From JAHCHG01 sp041394845 (GTDB lineage: Bacteria; Acidobacteriota; Blastocatellia; Pyrinomonadales; Pyrinomonadaceae), in assembly GCA_041394845.1 (NCBI GenBank), contig JAWKHL010000007.1, forward strand, positions 124,001 through 188,000: 64,000 nucleotides of DNA, written 5' to 3'. Position numbers and translations under genes: made by a program. The notes below the pieces were generated by a model. That model searched no databases. It was not told the DNA's origin and was given only the letters and a program-made list of their open reading frames with translations. Below, piece by piece: positions 62,921 through 64,000 of this stretch; the first letter of the stretch is position 1, and the number at the start of each line of letters is the position of its first letter.

Positions 62921-64000
62921 ATGGAACAATTCAACCGAATCGGAGCCCAGTTGGAAAAACTCTGGCGCGATAAAAATTATGCCGAGGACGAATTCCCGGC
63001 TTTGGCGGCCGGGATTTTGGCGGAAGCGGCTTTGCCGGAAAAGATCTCGGCCTGGGACGTCATCGGCTGGACTCTCGGCCAGACTCAGCTTCCCGAACAA
63101 AAGGATCTCAAGGCCAATTTCGGCGATCCTCCGATCACGCTCTACAATTCGCCCCGTTTCCACATCGACGTTTACTTCTGGCTCGAAGGAACGACGGCCA
63201 TTCATCAGCACGCTTTCTGCGGGGCGTTTCAGGTTCTGCACGGCTCCAGCATCCACAGCTGGTACGAGTTCGAACTTCTCAACAAGATCAACGCCTTTAC
63301 CGAGGTCGGACGGATCAGTTTAAAACTCTGCGAATTGCTTGAGGTCGGCGACACCCAGCAGATCCTCGCCGGACGACAATATATTCACGGGTTGTTTCAT
63401 CTCGATCAGCCCTCGGCGACGATCGTCGTCAGGACGCACAAAAGCCCGCTTTACTTGCCGCAATATTCCTATCACAAGCCTTTTCTGGCGATCGATCCGT
63501 TTTTCGAAGAGGCCAACACGATCAAAAAGATCCAGTGTTTGACCGCGCTTTTTCGCTCCAATCATCCGGACACCGACAAATTCATCGGAGAGCTTTTGGA
63601 AGGAAGCGATTTTCAGACGACCTTTTCGATCCTCTCCACCGTCCGGCATTATCTCGGACAAAATCAACTCGATCGTTTGTTCAATCTGTCGGGGGCGACC
63701 GATCGGTTCGACGCGTTTCTGGAGATCGCCCGCCGTCGGCACGGCGAACCGGCCGATATTTTTCCGGCCGTCTTCGCCTGGCAGGAAACCATCGAAGAGA
63801 TCGTCAAACGCCGGAGTTACGTCAGCGAACCGGAACATCGGTTTTTTCTGGCTCTGCTGATGAACGTCGAGGGGCGGGACCGGATCTTTTCCCTGATCAG
63901 GGAGAGATTTCCCGAGGCCGATCCGCTGGAAAAAGTGCTGGATTGGGTCTTCGATCTGTCTCAGACGAGGGTCTTGGGGCTGAACGTGCCGAACGCTCTC
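62921..64000 (+). CDS. cupin-like protein of unknown function (3' truncated)
   Basis: Open from ATG 62921 to the window end, 360 codons. FHIDVYFWLEGTTAIHQHAF followed by GAFQVLHGSSIHSWY places paired His residues as in a metal-binding cupin, and RQYIHGLFHLDQPSATIVVR gives the second half with another His pair; this resembles cysteine-dioxygenase-type folds. The C-terminal 200 residues are helical and unlike cupins. Enzyme activity is not assigned. Confidence 0.6.
   Translation, partial: MEQFNRIGAQLEKLWRDKNYAEDEFPALAAGILAEAALPEKISAWDVIGWTLGQTQLPEQKDLKANFGDPPITLYNSPRFHIDVYFWLEGTTAIHQHAFCGAFQVLHGSSIHSWYEFELLNKINAFTEVGRISLKLCELLEVGDTQQILAGRQYIHGLFHLDQPSATIVVRTHKSPLYLPQYSYHKPFLAIDPFFEEANTIKKIQCLTALFRSNHPDTDKFIGELLEGSDFQTTFSILSTVRHYLGQNQLDRLFNLSGATDRFDAFLEIARRRHGEPADIFPAVFAWQETIEEIVKRRSYVSEPEHRFFLALLMNVEGRDRIFSLIRERFPEADPLEKVLDWVFDLSQTRVLGLNVPNAL

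Overview
The window looks like chromosomal DNA of an Acidobacteriota member, most likely of the Blastocatellia/Pyrinomonadales kind. This is inferred from content and not from a marker-gene search. The clues are a planctomycete/acidobacterial-type ECF sigma factor next to two transmembrane Ser/Thr kinases with long TPR-like tails, many secreted TPR and beta-propeller proteins ending their signal peptides in AQ, a fused M16 peptidase, and moderately GC-rich housekeeping genes (recA, era, prmA, aroA, aroK, nadB, rnhA) with scattered palindromic intergenic repeats.

Layout. 1-10.7 kb: a 5'-truncated GH127 glycosidase, an M16 peptidase, a large secreted protein with a carboxypeptidase-regulatory-like C-terminus, a NapH/CcoG-like polyferredoxin fused to TPRs, a one-haem cytochrome and a small secreted protein. 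10.7-17.4 kb is accessory: a 267-bp nested inverted-repeat element, two orphan proteins, then an AT-rich restriction-modification island (HNH nuclease, HTH regulator, C5 cytosine methyltransferase, Vsr, PD-(D/E)XK nuclease candidate) ending at a tRNA-Phe. 17.5-30.5 kb: a lipoprotein, recA, cytochrome bd oxidase, and secreted TPR, VHL-like and PQQ-propeller proteins. 30.7-37.2 kb: an ECF sigma / four-helix-bundle / kinase / kinase cluster. 37.2-45 kb: a Ycf48-like propeller, RNase HI, an HD phosphohydrolase and an SbcC/Rad50-like ATPase. 45-56.2 kb: alkaline phosphatase, prmA, era, a TPR-like protein, a STAS/RsbW pair, DUF1003, aroA-aroK, and a BON lipoprotein with a Kbp-like BON-LysM protein. 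56.4-64 kb: nadB, a NicO/UreH-like metal transporter, two POT transporters, a small membrane protein and a 3'-truncated cupin-like protein.

The most unusual structure is a dispersed set of about twenty tandem arrays with a 7-bp period. Several unrelated heptamer families are present, for example AAATCCR, GTGATGG, GAGCAGT, GTGGTCA and TTTGTCA. Many are paired as inverted arms around a short spacer, and most lie directly against, or overlap, a stop codon. Some have entered coding sequence: they supply the signal-peptide core of a Ycf48-like protein, an in-frame linker in NadB, a linker in a Ser/Thr kinase, and the start codon of PrmA. One inverted pair brackets an S23-family four-helix-bundle gene that interrupts the sigma/kinase cluster. 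I propose, as inference, that the heptamer hairpins and the four-helix-bundle ORF form one dispersed or mobile system. They resemble the short tandemly repeated heptanucleotide sequences (STRR) known from filamentous cyanobacteria.
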